DNA from: Linum tenue
Lineage: Eukaryota > Streptophyta > Magnoliopsida > Malpighiales > Linaceae
Assembly (NCBI GenBank): GCA_946122785.1
Contig: CAMGYJ010000010.1
Coordinates: 53,010,162-53,074,161, forward strand
Direction of reading: 5' to 3'
DNA: 64,000 bases
The translations under genes were made by a program, and so were the position numbers. Shown piece by piece: positions 47,001 through 56,915 of the stretch; position 1 is the first letter of the stretch; every line of letters starts with the position of its first letter. A model generated the notes under the pieces. The model saw nothing but the letters and a program-made list of their open reading frames with translations. It was not told the origin of the DNA and did no database searches.

Positions 47001-47315
47001 TGCCATTTTCTTTCGATTTTGGAGGCTACAGATCATGGATTCGGCTCGAGGCTATTTTCCACCGATAATAAAGTGTCTTGATCCTATTCTGCGCCGATGA
47101 TTAAGTCAAGTAAGCACCGAATTGGGCCAATATATTTTGGGATGGCATTTTCGTAATTATTTGAGCAATTTTTTTCCAAAGGCCATTTTCTTTGGATTTT
47201 GAAGGATTAAGATGGTGGCTTCGGCCTGAGGCTATTCTGCAACGACGATTAAGTCCATCCAGGGCCAATTTGGGCGGATTTCTTCCGGGTCCATTTTTGG
47301 CAGACTCCAAAGGGT
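41078..47315 (-). repeat. Satellite array, right arm (~348-bp units, inverted orientation)
   Basis: Eighteen units counted by the anchor CTGCGCCGATGATTAAGTCA (about 41167 to 47089), spacing mostly 346-348 bases, with 353 in two units that carry an extra GTAC. These units are the reverse complement of the left-arm family but a distinct subfamily: the second half reads CAGGCCGAATCCACCATCTT rather than CAGACCAAATCCGTGATCTG. Units are more alike than in the left arm, and several variants recur every second unit. The array ends abruptly at about 47315 within a unit, against the CACTA-like element. Confidence 0.95.
45190..46600. repeat. 701-bp higher-order duplication within the right arm
   Basis: Two consecutive two-unit blocks (about 45190-45899 and 45900-46600) are near-identical at a 701-bp offset. 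Both carry the same private changes: GTACGTACC in place of GTACC, TTTTTTTTCCAAAGG in place of TTTTTTTCGAAAGG, and GGGAGGATTTC. This marks a recent duplication of a dimer of units. Confidence 0.88.
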
Positions 47316-47509
47316 AATTTATCTCTTCACCGCGTTTATGTGAAACGGTGATAGCATCGCGGTGGAGAAAAGCGGGGATAATTGACCACGTTTTTCTACC
47401 CTGGTAGGTGGAAAATTAGGTCACAGCGACCTAGCTATCACCGCTTTGGACAACAGCGATGATGTGTTCACCGCCGAAGTCCAAAGCGGTGATTAGCAGC
47501 CATTTTTTC

Positions 47510-47640
47510 CTATATATACCGAAGCCCACTCCCTTCCTGCTGCTGCCTTACAGCAACCAAATACAACAAACCTTTTTTTTTAGTCGGTTTCTCAGCTGGT
47601 TTGGAGTTGGTTTACTGCTCAAGAAACTCGTCGGGATTCG
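47510..47640 (+). promoter_or_regulatory. TATA-led 5' exon-like segment, left end of the CACTA-like element
   Basis: CCTATATATACC (about 47510-47520) is followed by a leader-like CAACCAAATACAACAAACC and a possible splice donor (TTCG|GTATGTTAG near 47640). This looks like the promoter and first non-coding exon of a transcription unit reading inward. No downstream coding exon was found on this strand. Confidence 0.35.
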
Positions 47641-47697
47641 GTATGTTAGAATTACGTATTGTTTACATTAATTTGTTTATATATATAGATTAATTAT

Positions 47698-47950
47698 GAT
47701 ATGATAGATGTTAGTTAGTTAGTACTGAATTTAGATTAATTTGTTTAGTTTTCTCATGATAGATCGGGATTGAGTATGTTATAAGTATGTATTTTTTACA
47801 TGTTGAGCTGTTAGTATGAATATGTCTGTATTTAGTGAATCGCAGTTATTGGAAAAGATGTTATGATATATTTAGATTAATTATGATATGCTAGATGTTA
47901 GTTAGTTAGTACTGAATTAGATTAATTTGTTTAGTTTTCTCATAATAGAT
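47698..47950 (+). repeat. Pair of ~65-bp direct repeats
   Basis: Copies at about 47698-47765 and 47886-47950 share ATGTTAGTTAGTTAGTACTG and TTAATTTGTTTAGTTTTCTC with few differences, at about 188 bp offset. They lie in the AT-rich interior of the CACTA-like element. Confidence 0.8.
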
Positions 47951-48119
47951 CAATTAGTTGCATTTTATTATGGGTTTGTTTTGTTTTTGTATCCATAATG
48001 TACTAAGTGATTCCTACAAAACAAAAAACACAATATTGTCAGTCAATAGAAAGCAAAATAAAAACTTAGAAAGCAAAATAAAAACTTTAAAACTATTGAA
48101 ATAATTTTAGTGTGTCTAC

Positions 48120-48340
48120 CGGATTATTGTTCCAAATTGAACGAGAGCGATGTTGATCTTGCCCGGTTAAATACCTTCGATCCCTTGGGCCAGGATCGAT
48201 ATACAATCTAGGGTCGTATATCTCAGCACCCATCTATAAAAAAATATGAAATCAAATCAATTTAAATTTTCGCACCCATGTAAAAAAAAATCACAAAAGA
48301 ATTAAATAAATTTACGTACTCTCAAAGCCTCTTCGTCCAT
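48120..48340 (-). pseudogene. Captured 5' fragment of a plant mobile domain (MAIN-like) gene
   Basis: ATG at 48338-48340 begins exon 48340-48320 (MDEEALR, donor GTACGT). An intron ends in a T-rich TATAG acceptor, and exon 48233-48120 encodes 38 residues including DPGPRDRRYL and QHRSRSIWNNNP before a GT donor. PGP...D...L...Q..HRS..IW is the start of the aminotransferase-like plant mobile domain found in MAIN/MAIL proteins and in transposon-carried copies. The rest of the domain is missing. Splice sites and reading frame are intact, so it could still be transcribed from the TATA box at 48523-48530, but it is a fragment. Confidence 0.6.
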
Positions 48341-48522
48341 TTTTTGCCGAAAAGCTAGCGAGAGTATCGACAAAAAACCAAAACTCTAGTAATTCTTTCT
48401 GATGCGGAAGATCGGACTTAGCCGCAACCACAGAGCATACTTAGAACGAAACTAGAGTGAAGTTGGAGGGAGAAAGAAGTATAAAATTTGGTGGTGTGAT
48501 TTGGAATGAGGGGGGGGAGTGG

Positions 48523-48530
48523 TATTTATA
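48523..48530 (-). promoter_or_regulatory. TATA box upstream of the mobile-domain fragment
   Basis: The minus strand reads TATAAATACC about 185 bases before the fragment's ATG, preceded by a C-rich tract. It is suitably placed to drive the minus-strand unit. Confidence 0.5.
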
Positions 48531-48724
48531 GGGGGGGAAGGGAGGGGAAGGGGACGCTGGAAATTAATGGCGGCCAATCACCGCTTTCCTCGCCTGCAGT
48601 GACAACACCGCTCCAGTCAAAGGCGGTGATGGGCGGATGGCTGACGTGGTGAGGCGTCGGATCGTGGAGAAAAACCACAATCCGCGCCTCACCGCATCGA
48701 ACGGCAGCGGTGAAGGGCGCGGAT

Positions 48725-48817
48725 GGCGCGGATCGCTGACGTGGCGGGGCGGGGCTATCACCGCTTTCGTCTTACGCGGTGAAGTCCCCGCTCCTCGCCA
48801 CGTCAGCGATCCGCGCC
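48725..48817. repeat. 22-bp perfect inverted repeat around a smaller hairpin
   Basis: Arms 48725-48746 and 48796-48817 are exact reverse complements (left arm starts GGCGCGGATCGCTGACG). They enclose about 50 bases that contain another inverted module (TCACCGC...GCGGTGA, 48758-48782). The arms are GC-rich, unlike most of the window. Confidence 0.9.
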
Positions 48818-49033
48818 AACTTCACCGTTTTTGATCTCAACGGTGATAAACCTTCACCGTTGTTCTTATCAACGGTCAATCGATCACCGCTTTGGTTGAA
48901 GGCGATGATAGCTTCACCGTTTTGGACAAAAACGGTGATAGCATCACTGTTGTTGTTTAAAGCGGTGATACTATCACCGTTTTGAACCAAAACGGTGAAC
49001 ACCATCACTGTCTTGGACAATGACAGTGATGGT
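48756..49033. repeat. Tandem array of ~30-bp palindromic modules
   Basis: Successive modules of about 30 bases each pair TCACCG-type sequence with CGGTGA-type sequence around an 8-11 base loop, for example TTCACCGTTTTGGACAAAAA followed by CGGTGATAGC. About eight modules run from 48756 to 49033, broken once by the right arm of the 22-bp inverted repeat. Stems vary (CGTT, CGCT, TGTC) while pairing is largely kept, suggesting structure or a bound protein is maintained. The minus-strand open frame across them (48772-49020) is a by-product. Confidence 0.85.
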
Positions 49034-49917
49034 GAAACTGCTGTATTTTGGGAAATTTTTTTATAAGTCTTGTATTTGAGGAATTTTTTTTAATAGGTAG
49101 GGTATTTTGGGATTTTTTCCCAGTCATAGAGCCGTATGTTATGTGAATCTCCTCATCCCTGCTTCTTTACTTTGGCTACACTACGTAAAGACGAAATCCA
49201 GAGTCTATTATTGGTGGGTGGTATCCGGAGATGATTCCGGTGGTCGGATTTGGGCATCCGGCGGAGCTCAGGGAAGAGGGAGAAGACAGATTTAGGTCTC
49301 ATATTATATGTTACATCTTGTATGCTTAGCTGGGTTCACAGTTCACTGTAACTGTATCCTCATTCAGTAAGCTTGAAATCAGCTGGCCCTTTTTTGAGTT
49401 TTTTCCTCTTCTTTATTATTGCTTATTCTTCCACTCCATCTAGGGTTGGTGACTTGGTGGCTGGCTAAGAGCCCTCTCTCCACTAATGGACCTCGGAACC
49501 TTCGAATATAATCAAAAAGGAAAAGAGGCACTAAGAGAGAGAGAGAGAGAGAGAGAGAAGTATGGCCGTTACCTCCCCACTTCTCTTCTCAAATAAACAT
49601 AGCTTGGCTGTGAAGCTACGCTAGCTTCTTGCTTTGTTATACGTTGCCCTCATTACATATGGTTTAATACTAGATAGTTCACTCATGAGCCAGGCCAATG
49701 TAAAGCGCAGACTGAAAGGCAGAGAGGCCTAATCCGAACAGAACCGAAGAGTTTCTTCCTCGAAATACATTCTGTTTTACAGTCATATTTACTCGAGCCT
49801 TCCTTACAGACATCCATGCAAACATGTTAATTGTTAAGTTATCCAATGTCAATTACGAGAACAAATGGAAACGGCATAGTCAGCAAAGAAGACATCAACC
49901 ACCACAATAAGGGCAGA
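49034..49917. other. Region between the CACTA-like element and PME1
   Basis: 49034-49110 is T-rich with repeated GTATTTTGGGA words. A (GA)n microsatellite spans 49533-49558. 49700-49917 should be the PME1 3' untranslated region. The short plus frame 49107-49295 has no recognisable product. Confidence 0.5.
49533..49558 (+). repeat. (GA)n microsatellite
   Basis: About 13 GA dinucleotides downstream of PME1; simple sequence with no gene context. Confidence 0.9.
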
Positions 49918-52900
49918 CTACTTTTGCGACTGAGTGCTCGGCCGACGAAGCACCGGTATCTGCAAGGGAAAACATGGATAACCAGGCGTATTAGAGCAGC
50001 CACAAGAGAGTTATTGTGGTTTGATATGAGAGTTGGTGCAACATAATAAGGAATGACACTGACCTCGACTCCGTTAGGGCCTATGCGGTTGCGAGATATG
50101 AAATTAGCAATCAACGTCGAGAACTCATCCGGAACATCCTCCTGCAACGACAAAGATTTCGTCGAGTTAGTGAAAACTTGTGCGTGCAGATTTTGGGTAG
50201 TCATCAGATGCGTGTAGATTTTTAGCCGACTGAACCTGAATAGCATGGCCAGTGTGTCTGACAACCACCATTTGGAACTTCCCTTGCATTTGGCCTATTG
50301 TGAGAGCCCTGTTGCATAATAAAAGAAGCATCAAGACCTTGCTGAATTCGATAATCACATGAAGCATGCACTTGCTTCACACTAGTTTTCCACTAAGCTG
50401 ATAAATCCTAATGGCAACCCTGAGACCAGGGATAATTCTTATACAATTTTCAGCCTTTTGGCTAAGATCAAGAGACTAGGGATAATTCTTAACATATGAC
50501 ATAGTAGACGAGAGAAGTTCAGAAGAAAAACCTGTCTAATCTGTCTGTTCCAGCCAAAAGCAAGAGCTTTGGAACCGGGGATGACAAGAACTTTTCAGAG
50601 AGGCCTTCATACCTGCAAAATATATGTGGTTATATATCTTATTACCTAAAGGAGGGAAAAGAAGACTAGAAAAGGAGAGAATCTCCAGAATGTTATGGGG
50701 TAAGAGCTGGGTCAGAATATCATAGCATTGATCGACTCTAAATAACAGCTATCTTTTCATTTCAAAGGGGGGGTGTTAGCGCCAATGAAAGCTGGAACAG
50801 ACAGATGTACTGATTCCATCTCAATCTAAAAGAGTAACTACCATCTTCTGGTTAACCACCATTGAAGCATATAACCAGGAGACTGTTTTCGACTAGAATG
50901 AGCAGGCTTAAAGATGACCCAAGGCTTTCCACACCCTAACATGGACATCAAGGGCCATCTAGTTACAGAAATGAATGGACTGATGTCTCCTATGGACACC
51001 ACCAGAAAACATGTGAGCCACAGTATGAAGCTAGACTCTTGTCTCCATATCCCATCCAACTAGCTTTTATTCTAAAGACAATCCAATGTCATGTTTAACG
51101 AAAAAATTGTAGACTAAATTGCATGCAAGGAACCACTGCACAGGTCATTTGACAAACAAGCATTGAAGAATGCAATGTGCAGTGTTAACAGTGTGCTAGT
51201 AACAAACTAACCATCCTCTCCAGTATTGTTCAGTTTCCTCCAGCCGTGCTCGATAAACATAGCTGCAGAATACAACACAAGTATGTCAAGGACTACAAAG
51301 TTCCTCCCTGATTCCAAAATGACTGGAAAATTAAATCCCATTTAGTAATACACAACAAATGATTTCCCATTCAACAGTTTTACATGCTTGGCAAAGAATA
51401 CGTACCATTTCCTGGCATCATCATACTTCAATGTTGTAGGAACAGATACTCGAGCAGAGTCAATATTCCGTAAGGAACCTCCTTTGACACTCCATTCTAT
51501 CTGTAAGAAAACATCGATTTTAGATTCATTAGAATTACCAAGAAATCTAAGTTTTCTTTTATCATGGCCTGGGTTCAAGAAAACTGAGTTGTAGGTAGCA
51601 ACAGCAAGGAAACATGCATGAAACAACTCATGATATGAAATGGGCACTGAATTTATCAAATGATCAGTTTCCAAAAAGAAAAGAGCACATACTGCTTTTT
51701 CTATGCTTTGAAAATGCTGAATCCTGCTTGATAGGATCTTCTGCATGTGCATTAGTGAAGCCATTGCAGTTCCCTGGCAACACAGGCATCAAATTTATCA
51801 TCAACCCACAAAGATTGGAACAAACGTACAGCAAAAAATTTACTCTAAGAAAACCTAACCTCTACAACGTCAACCACAACCAGGCCAGCCAAGCTAGGAA
51901 TCGCCTTCTTTGCAGCAACATGGACAGCAACAGAACCACCCATGCTGTATGTCAGAAGTACGAATGGAGGAAAGAGAAGTTAATACCACAAGTTGATTTA
52001 CTTTTTTTATAATGCTAACTGAACATACTACTTCAAGTCGTCGAAAACCTTTCTTCATCTATGATTCACAACGAACGATCGGCCAATATCAGAGATTTCA
52101 ATTGGAACCCTAAACGGAGCACCAGTCACTAAAATTACTATCTTCGTTGACCAAAATTACCGATCCTTACTAATCAAACTTACAGGAGTGCAAGGATCAT
52201 GAATCTCATCATTCCATCAATGTTCTTCAAGATGTGCCACGTGTCTACATTTTCTATTTATACATTCTCTTCACCACATGAACCGAAATAGACAGACACA
52301 TACACAAACTGAACTTTGATTCATAATGACATCAACAAAGTTTAAGGTGCTTTCTTCACGAGCTAACCAAGGTTCAATATTTAGGCTATCATCTTAACAG
52401 TAAACAACAACCTGTGGCCAACGAGTATAATTGCTGGAGGAGAACTTCCATACATTGCAGTCAGGACAGCAATAACGTCATTGCACATTGTCTGCAGAAA
52501 GAGAAATATGCTACTCATGAATGACACACCAAAAGCTCATGTAGACTTTCCAAAGATTAAAAAAACCATGGGGTTGCCAGCAAAAGGAGTACTTGAGAAA
52601 ATTAGTATATCATAGAATAAAAAATAGTACCTCAATGGATAGATCAAGATCATTCTCTGTGAATGTCTTGCCATGTCCTCTCATGTCCATAGCAACCACC
52701 CGAGCTTTCTCTTTAATTTGAGCAGCTGATAGGGCAAAAGAAAGCCTGAAAAAAGCAAGTGATTGTAAAGCAGCATCCAAAAATCAAACTTCACCATAAA
52801 ACTCTGAGATTCCACACAAATAAACTGTCTACCAGGAATCACATCAGAGAAATTCTAGCACAAAATGTTTCAAGCACTTATCACACTTAAAACATACTGC

Positions 52901-53918
52901 TAGTGAAAATAATCACAAATTCAGTAGTAAGATTCTCCAATATGACTGTAAGCATTTAACTTACCCAGAATAACCACCTCCATGAAGACAGAAAACAACT
53001 GGTCCTTCAGATCCTGCCATATACACATGAAATACCTATAATGATAATCAATATTAGAAGATAGCATTGAGCAAAACATGAGAGACCAAACTAGAGAGTT
53101 AGGGTTGTAACTCACATCGTCTGAATCAGGAATGTGAATATCTTCCTCTAGGTCGAAGAACTCTTTCCCATCTATCGGAGAGAATTTATGTAAGGAACTC
53201 CTGCGAAATGATTTCGATGACACACCGTCATTCTACCAAGAAAAGGGGAACCAAGCACGATAATGAATCAAGAACAAGAGTGTTGGCAGTTAAGATGATT
53301 GCGAATTTTGGCAAGTGCATAAAAACATTAGCTGTTAGATTAACCAGTGCATTCAAACACTATGGAGGCTAAGAACCTGAATTCATTTACATTTGTCAGT
53401 TACACAGCATCTACCTACAAAGTTTCTACCTTTAACATGCACTGGCAAGATACGCAGTATCCCCAAACTTGTTCAGCAAAGCCATCGACAAGAACAAAAC
53501 CTCCACCAAGCCGGCCACATTTCGTAAATCATGGTCAAGTTATCAAATTTCAAACTGTGTAAACAAATCGAGTTCACCCTAAAAACTACACAACTACCAC
53601 TCATCGCACCTAGGCAGAAACCGAGTCACAGCAAACGACCCAACTGATCAGTTAATCCAGAAAACCAATCAGTAAAGCAAAATCGAACGAATTGCTCCCT
53701 CCTAAACAGAAGGAAAAAAAAAAAAATACTAGAGACGTTTCAAGGAAGAAGGCCAGGACAGGAACTCACTGAGAAGCAGGGCGATCGGGAACGGAGTCGA
53801 AGGCAGAGACCGGTGGCGGCGGCTTTGCGGAATCATCGTCTTGTGCCTTGGGAATTCGCTGCTCATTTTCCGAGCTTTCCTCTGCGAGTGGGCTCAAGTT
53901 CGACGACGATTTCTCCAT
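49918..53918 (-). CDS. PME1: Protein phosphatase methylesterase 1 (PP2A demethylase)
   Basis: Thirteen exons on the minus strand: 53918-53770, 53200-53116, 53035-52965, 52745-52631, 52491-52412, 51944-51860, 51773-51693, 51500-51406, 51262-51212, 50612-50532, 50308-50236, 50141-50064, 49959-49918 (361 aa, phases consistent). It is an alpha/beta-hydrolase that removes the C-terminal leucine methyl ester from the PP2A catalytic subunit. Visible: oxyanion-side LHGGGYSG, MDMRGHGK, nucleophile Ser in LVGHSMGGS, PVPKLLLLAGTDRLDRALTI carrying the catalytic Asp region, and the catalytic His in RHTGHAIQ. These match plant PME1 nearly word for word, and the length fits the family (about 350 aa). The exon 2 acceptor was chosen inside a longer open stretch because only that site restores phase and the conserved DRPASQSS junction. 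Confidence 0.93.
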
Positions 53919-55019
53919 GGAAAAATATCCCGATCAATCGCAATTACCACCGGAGAGCAGTGTTGTAGAAATTCAGATCGTTCGCCGGAGAAAATGCTCT
54001 GCCGTCGTTTTTAGTAGTTCCTCATCATAGTAGCTGTAAACGCGAAGAAGGGTGGAAAATGGGCCGTATTGTTAATGGGCTCCCGGAGCAGCACTACTTG
54101 AGCTGCGATTTGGCCCATTTCAACCCAGTTCTATCGCCTGTAATCAAATCCGTCCGGCCCAAATGTTGTTGGAGCCTAATGACACGATGGGTAGGGATGA
54201 CAATCAAACTCATGATCGTATTCGTGGGTATTTTCACCGTCCGCGATATTCGCTACAGTGGTAGTAAAATTCTAAGTAGGTTGAATAAATTACATATAAT
54301 TTAGATAAAATAGGTCGAAAATGAGAAGTATCAAAACGAGTCAGGTTGAAGAGAGCAGCCACACTTAACCTTCCCCATTTACGAAGCAGGTAATATCCGA
54401 ACCAAAACATGTCGAACAAGTCGAATCGAAATTGCTAATCCTAACCATAACTATATAAAAAGGTCATCAAATTAATGACACACTTTTCAAAAGGGTTGGT
54501 AAAGTTATAGGTTTTGTGGGGTTGGAAGAGTATTCAACAAAGGATATTTAGTAGGATTCAAAGTATTGTGGCCAAGTTCACATCAATCATCCTTATATGG
54601 CCCCAATTTGTTGTTCGTAGGCTCTTGCGTCTTTGATCTATCCACAACAGCACTTCCACTTGCTTTGACTACGCCATGCACGCCCATTATTAGAGGAGAG
54701 TACAACCAAAAAAAAAAAAGATACAAAAATATCTCAAAGGAGCTACCACTAATGTCAATCCATGGATGGAATCGTCGGTGGTGCAGGGTAGGTACGAACA
54801 TTTACGTGACTACGCAGTAGTGCTGTAAATCTTTTCCTGACATAAACGCTTCAACAGCAACAAAAGCTTACCTGTTAGAGAGACCATTTTCGGTTGTTTA
54901 CATGTGGAAAAGGGAACTCCAATATTGAACCAACAAACTTTTCTGATATCTCAACTACCCCCCAAGATGGAACTAATCAATTCACTCTTTTGAAATCAAA
55001 CTCTCTAGTCTCTACCACA
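53919..55019. other. Divergent intergenic region between PME1 and the glucosylceramidase gene
   Basis: Contains the PME1 5' leader and promoter, a decayed TIR element (54192-54443), a short A-run near 54708-54718 and AT-rich DNA. The plus frame starting 53848 overlaps PME1 exon 1 antisense and is not a gene. Confidence 0.5.
54192..54443. mobile_element. Decayed short TIR element related to the 10244 element
   Basis: Left end TAGGGATGACAAT and right end ATTGCTAATCCTA are imperfect inverse copies. Interior words such as ATTCGTGGGTATTTTCACCG resemble the GGATATCCACGGTTACGAAT border of the element at 10244-10796. No target duplication is evident. Confidence 0.4.
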
Positions 55020-55157
55020 TAAACCATTGATCTCAAAACTCTCTCTCTCTCTCTCTCTCTCTAGGATACTGTGGTCCTCTACTAGTTCTCCAGCGAAGAG
55101 ATCGTTGAAAAGCTGGCTTCTTTCTCTCTCTGTTTTCATTCCCGGAAGTTCTTCCAG
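55020..55157 (+). other. Probable non-coding first exon of the glucosylceramidase gene
   Basis: CT-rich leader-like sequence with a (CT)n run at 55040-55062, ending in a good donor (TTCCAG|GTTAGC). A matching acceptor with a strong pyrimidine tract (TTTCTGGTTTAG) sits two bases before the coding ATG at 58226. This implies a 5'UTR intron of about 3.07 kb (55158-58223). The 5' end of the exon is unknown. Confidence 0.5.
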
Positions 55158-56083
55158 GTTAGCTTGCTTTCACTTCCTCTGTTTTCTTCGCTGCATATCA
55201 ATGGGTTCGGTGGGGGGAGTGGGATGAGACCCATTTTGGGTCTTTGGGTTGTCTATGGAAGGAACCAATGGCTGGAAGAGGATAACAAATGGCGTTCTCT
55301 TGATTGAGAAAACTATACAAAAACAGAAGTAGTTAAAGCTTACTCTGTTTCTCTTCTTGCTCTGTTCTTATATGCTCTGTTTTTTTCACTACTTTGAATA
55401 CCATGTAACCAAGAAGTAAATTGTTGCGTGAAAGCATGTTAGTGGAAGAGTGATGTTGCTCTATGTCCATTGAGTTGAAATCAAACTCTCCCCTTTCCTC
55501 CATTTTCATCCAATCACACACTAATGGAAGCAAACCAACCACTGAATTTCAGCTGTCCGAGCGATGTGACAGGGTAACTTTTAAGGCGATTCGGTTCGAA
55601 TAAACGTAATCTAGCTTAGGATTTCTTGAACTTGAAATGAGCTCTTTGTGCATCTATAAAGTATTGTTATTGAAGTTGGTGGGTGCGGCCGTTGATGCTG
55701 CCATTTTCTCATTGACTAATGAACGATCTCATTTTGATAATATTCTATTAAGTTGTTTTGAATTCTTCTTTTGGTTGGTGAGGGTTGGCATTTTTCTGGA
55801 CAGTGGATTTGGTTTGCAATCTATATTTTATCACCCAACATCCTGCTCGTCTTTTGTGCGTGGATTCTGTCCTTCTGCTCCTGTTTTGTTTCTTATGAGT
55901 AGAGTAGAGGAGTTGGTGAATCGAATTAAGAAATGATTTTAGTGGAAGCTGGGCGTCATTATGTTATAAGAAATGGATAGACTTTGCTTTTGTCAGCAAG
56001 AGACCAAGCAATTGAGTAGTGGACAAGTGACACCACAACCCCAAAATAGATATAGATAAGAACCAAGTGAATGTGGTGGAGCA

Positions 56084-56907
56084 TAGGGGTGTTCAAACGG
56101 TTTGGTTACCATGGTAACCGTTTTAACCAGTACTATTTGGATAATTTGGTTTGGTTAATTTGGATAATTGGTTTGGTTTGGTTAAAGTTTATAGCTTGTT
56201 TGGTTTAGGTGGTTTGGTTTGGTTTCAGACACTCCTAACCAGTCAAACCAAATTAACCAGTTAAGTAATTAGTCATATATCTAACATATATTATATACAC
56301 ATACTTAATACTTTGCATAACCACTCAAGAGTTAACATTCATCCCTTTTAGACTCATAAAATATAAAGCTCAATATTGCTCATATAGTGTATATTTGTAT
56401 ATGTAAAATGTAGACCACAACATATGGACGCCTAATTTAGATAAATTTCATACATTATGATGGATGAAAACTTGAAAGGAAGGTCATTTCCAGCCTATGA
56501 TAATTGCTAAGAGACTAAGTCAATTTACACAAACACAACAATTCATTAACTCATACCATTGTCATAAATTTTTGTTAGGTGAATACTTCTATACTAATCG
56601 TAAGATAATTTAGTTGCATGTATTTTTGTTAAGGGTCAACTATAACTACGTGTTGATTGTTATGTTTTATTCATTATATAAATTGCGAATTGTTGCATTA
56701 ACCGGAAAATTTTCATCGTCAATGATAATGTGATTTTATATTGGTTAATCTGGTTAACCAATTAACCAAACCGATTAAACTTTAGTTTGGTTAATTTGGT
56801 TGTTGTATTAGTTTGGACGGTTTGGTTATGATATTGTATTCCATGGTTAATGAAATTTAGCCTTATTTGGTTTGGTTATAACCATGGTAACCATTTGAAC
56901 ACCCCTA
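56084..56907. mobile_element. hAT-type non-autonomous transposon with perfect 8-bp target duplication
   Basis: Termini TAGGGGTGTTCAAA and the exact inverse TTTGAACACCCCTA, flanked on both sides by GTGGAGCA (56076-56083 and 56908-56915). An 8-bp duplication and this terminus fit the hAT superfamily. Just inside each end is a GGTTACCATGGTAACC-type palindrome and repeats of TTTGGTTTGGTTAA. It is 824 bp, AT-rich inside, and lacks a transposase. It lies within the predicted 5'UTR intron of the glucosylceramidase gene. Confidence 0.93.
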
Positions 56908-56915
56908 GTGGAGCA

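Larger units (their letters stand above)
47316..49033. mobile_element. CACTA-like non-autonomous element with captured gene fragment
   Basis: Both flanks carry runs of short inverted modules built on TCACCGCTTT / AAAGCGGTGA and TCACCGTTTT / AAAACGGTGA (47330-47500 and 48570-49033). This is the pattern of CACTA (En/Spm) subterminal repeats. The centre is AT-rich with TATA-led segments at both ends and a plant-mobile-domain gene fragment. The diagnostic CACTA terminal repeats and a 3-bp target duplication were not found, so the ends are approximate and may be deleted. No transposase is present. Confidence 0.6.

Noticed and set aside
32811..47310. Many 60-99 aa open frames in the satellite, with similar peptides recurring every unit
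   Set aside because: They repeat because the DNA repeats, lie on opposite strands of the unit in the two arms, lack conserved starts, and match no protein family.
32428..47315. CRISPR-like regular repeats
   Set aside because: Units are contiguous 347-bp satellite copies without unique spacers, in a plant nuclear context.
48772..49020. 82-codon minus-strand frame with repeated VFVQNGEAI-like words
   Set aside because: It is a translation of the palindromic module array; the repetition is in the DNA.
53848..54030. 60-codon plus-strand frame
   Set aside because: It is antisense to PME1 exon 1, whose peptide (PVSAFDSVPDRPASQ) matches the family.
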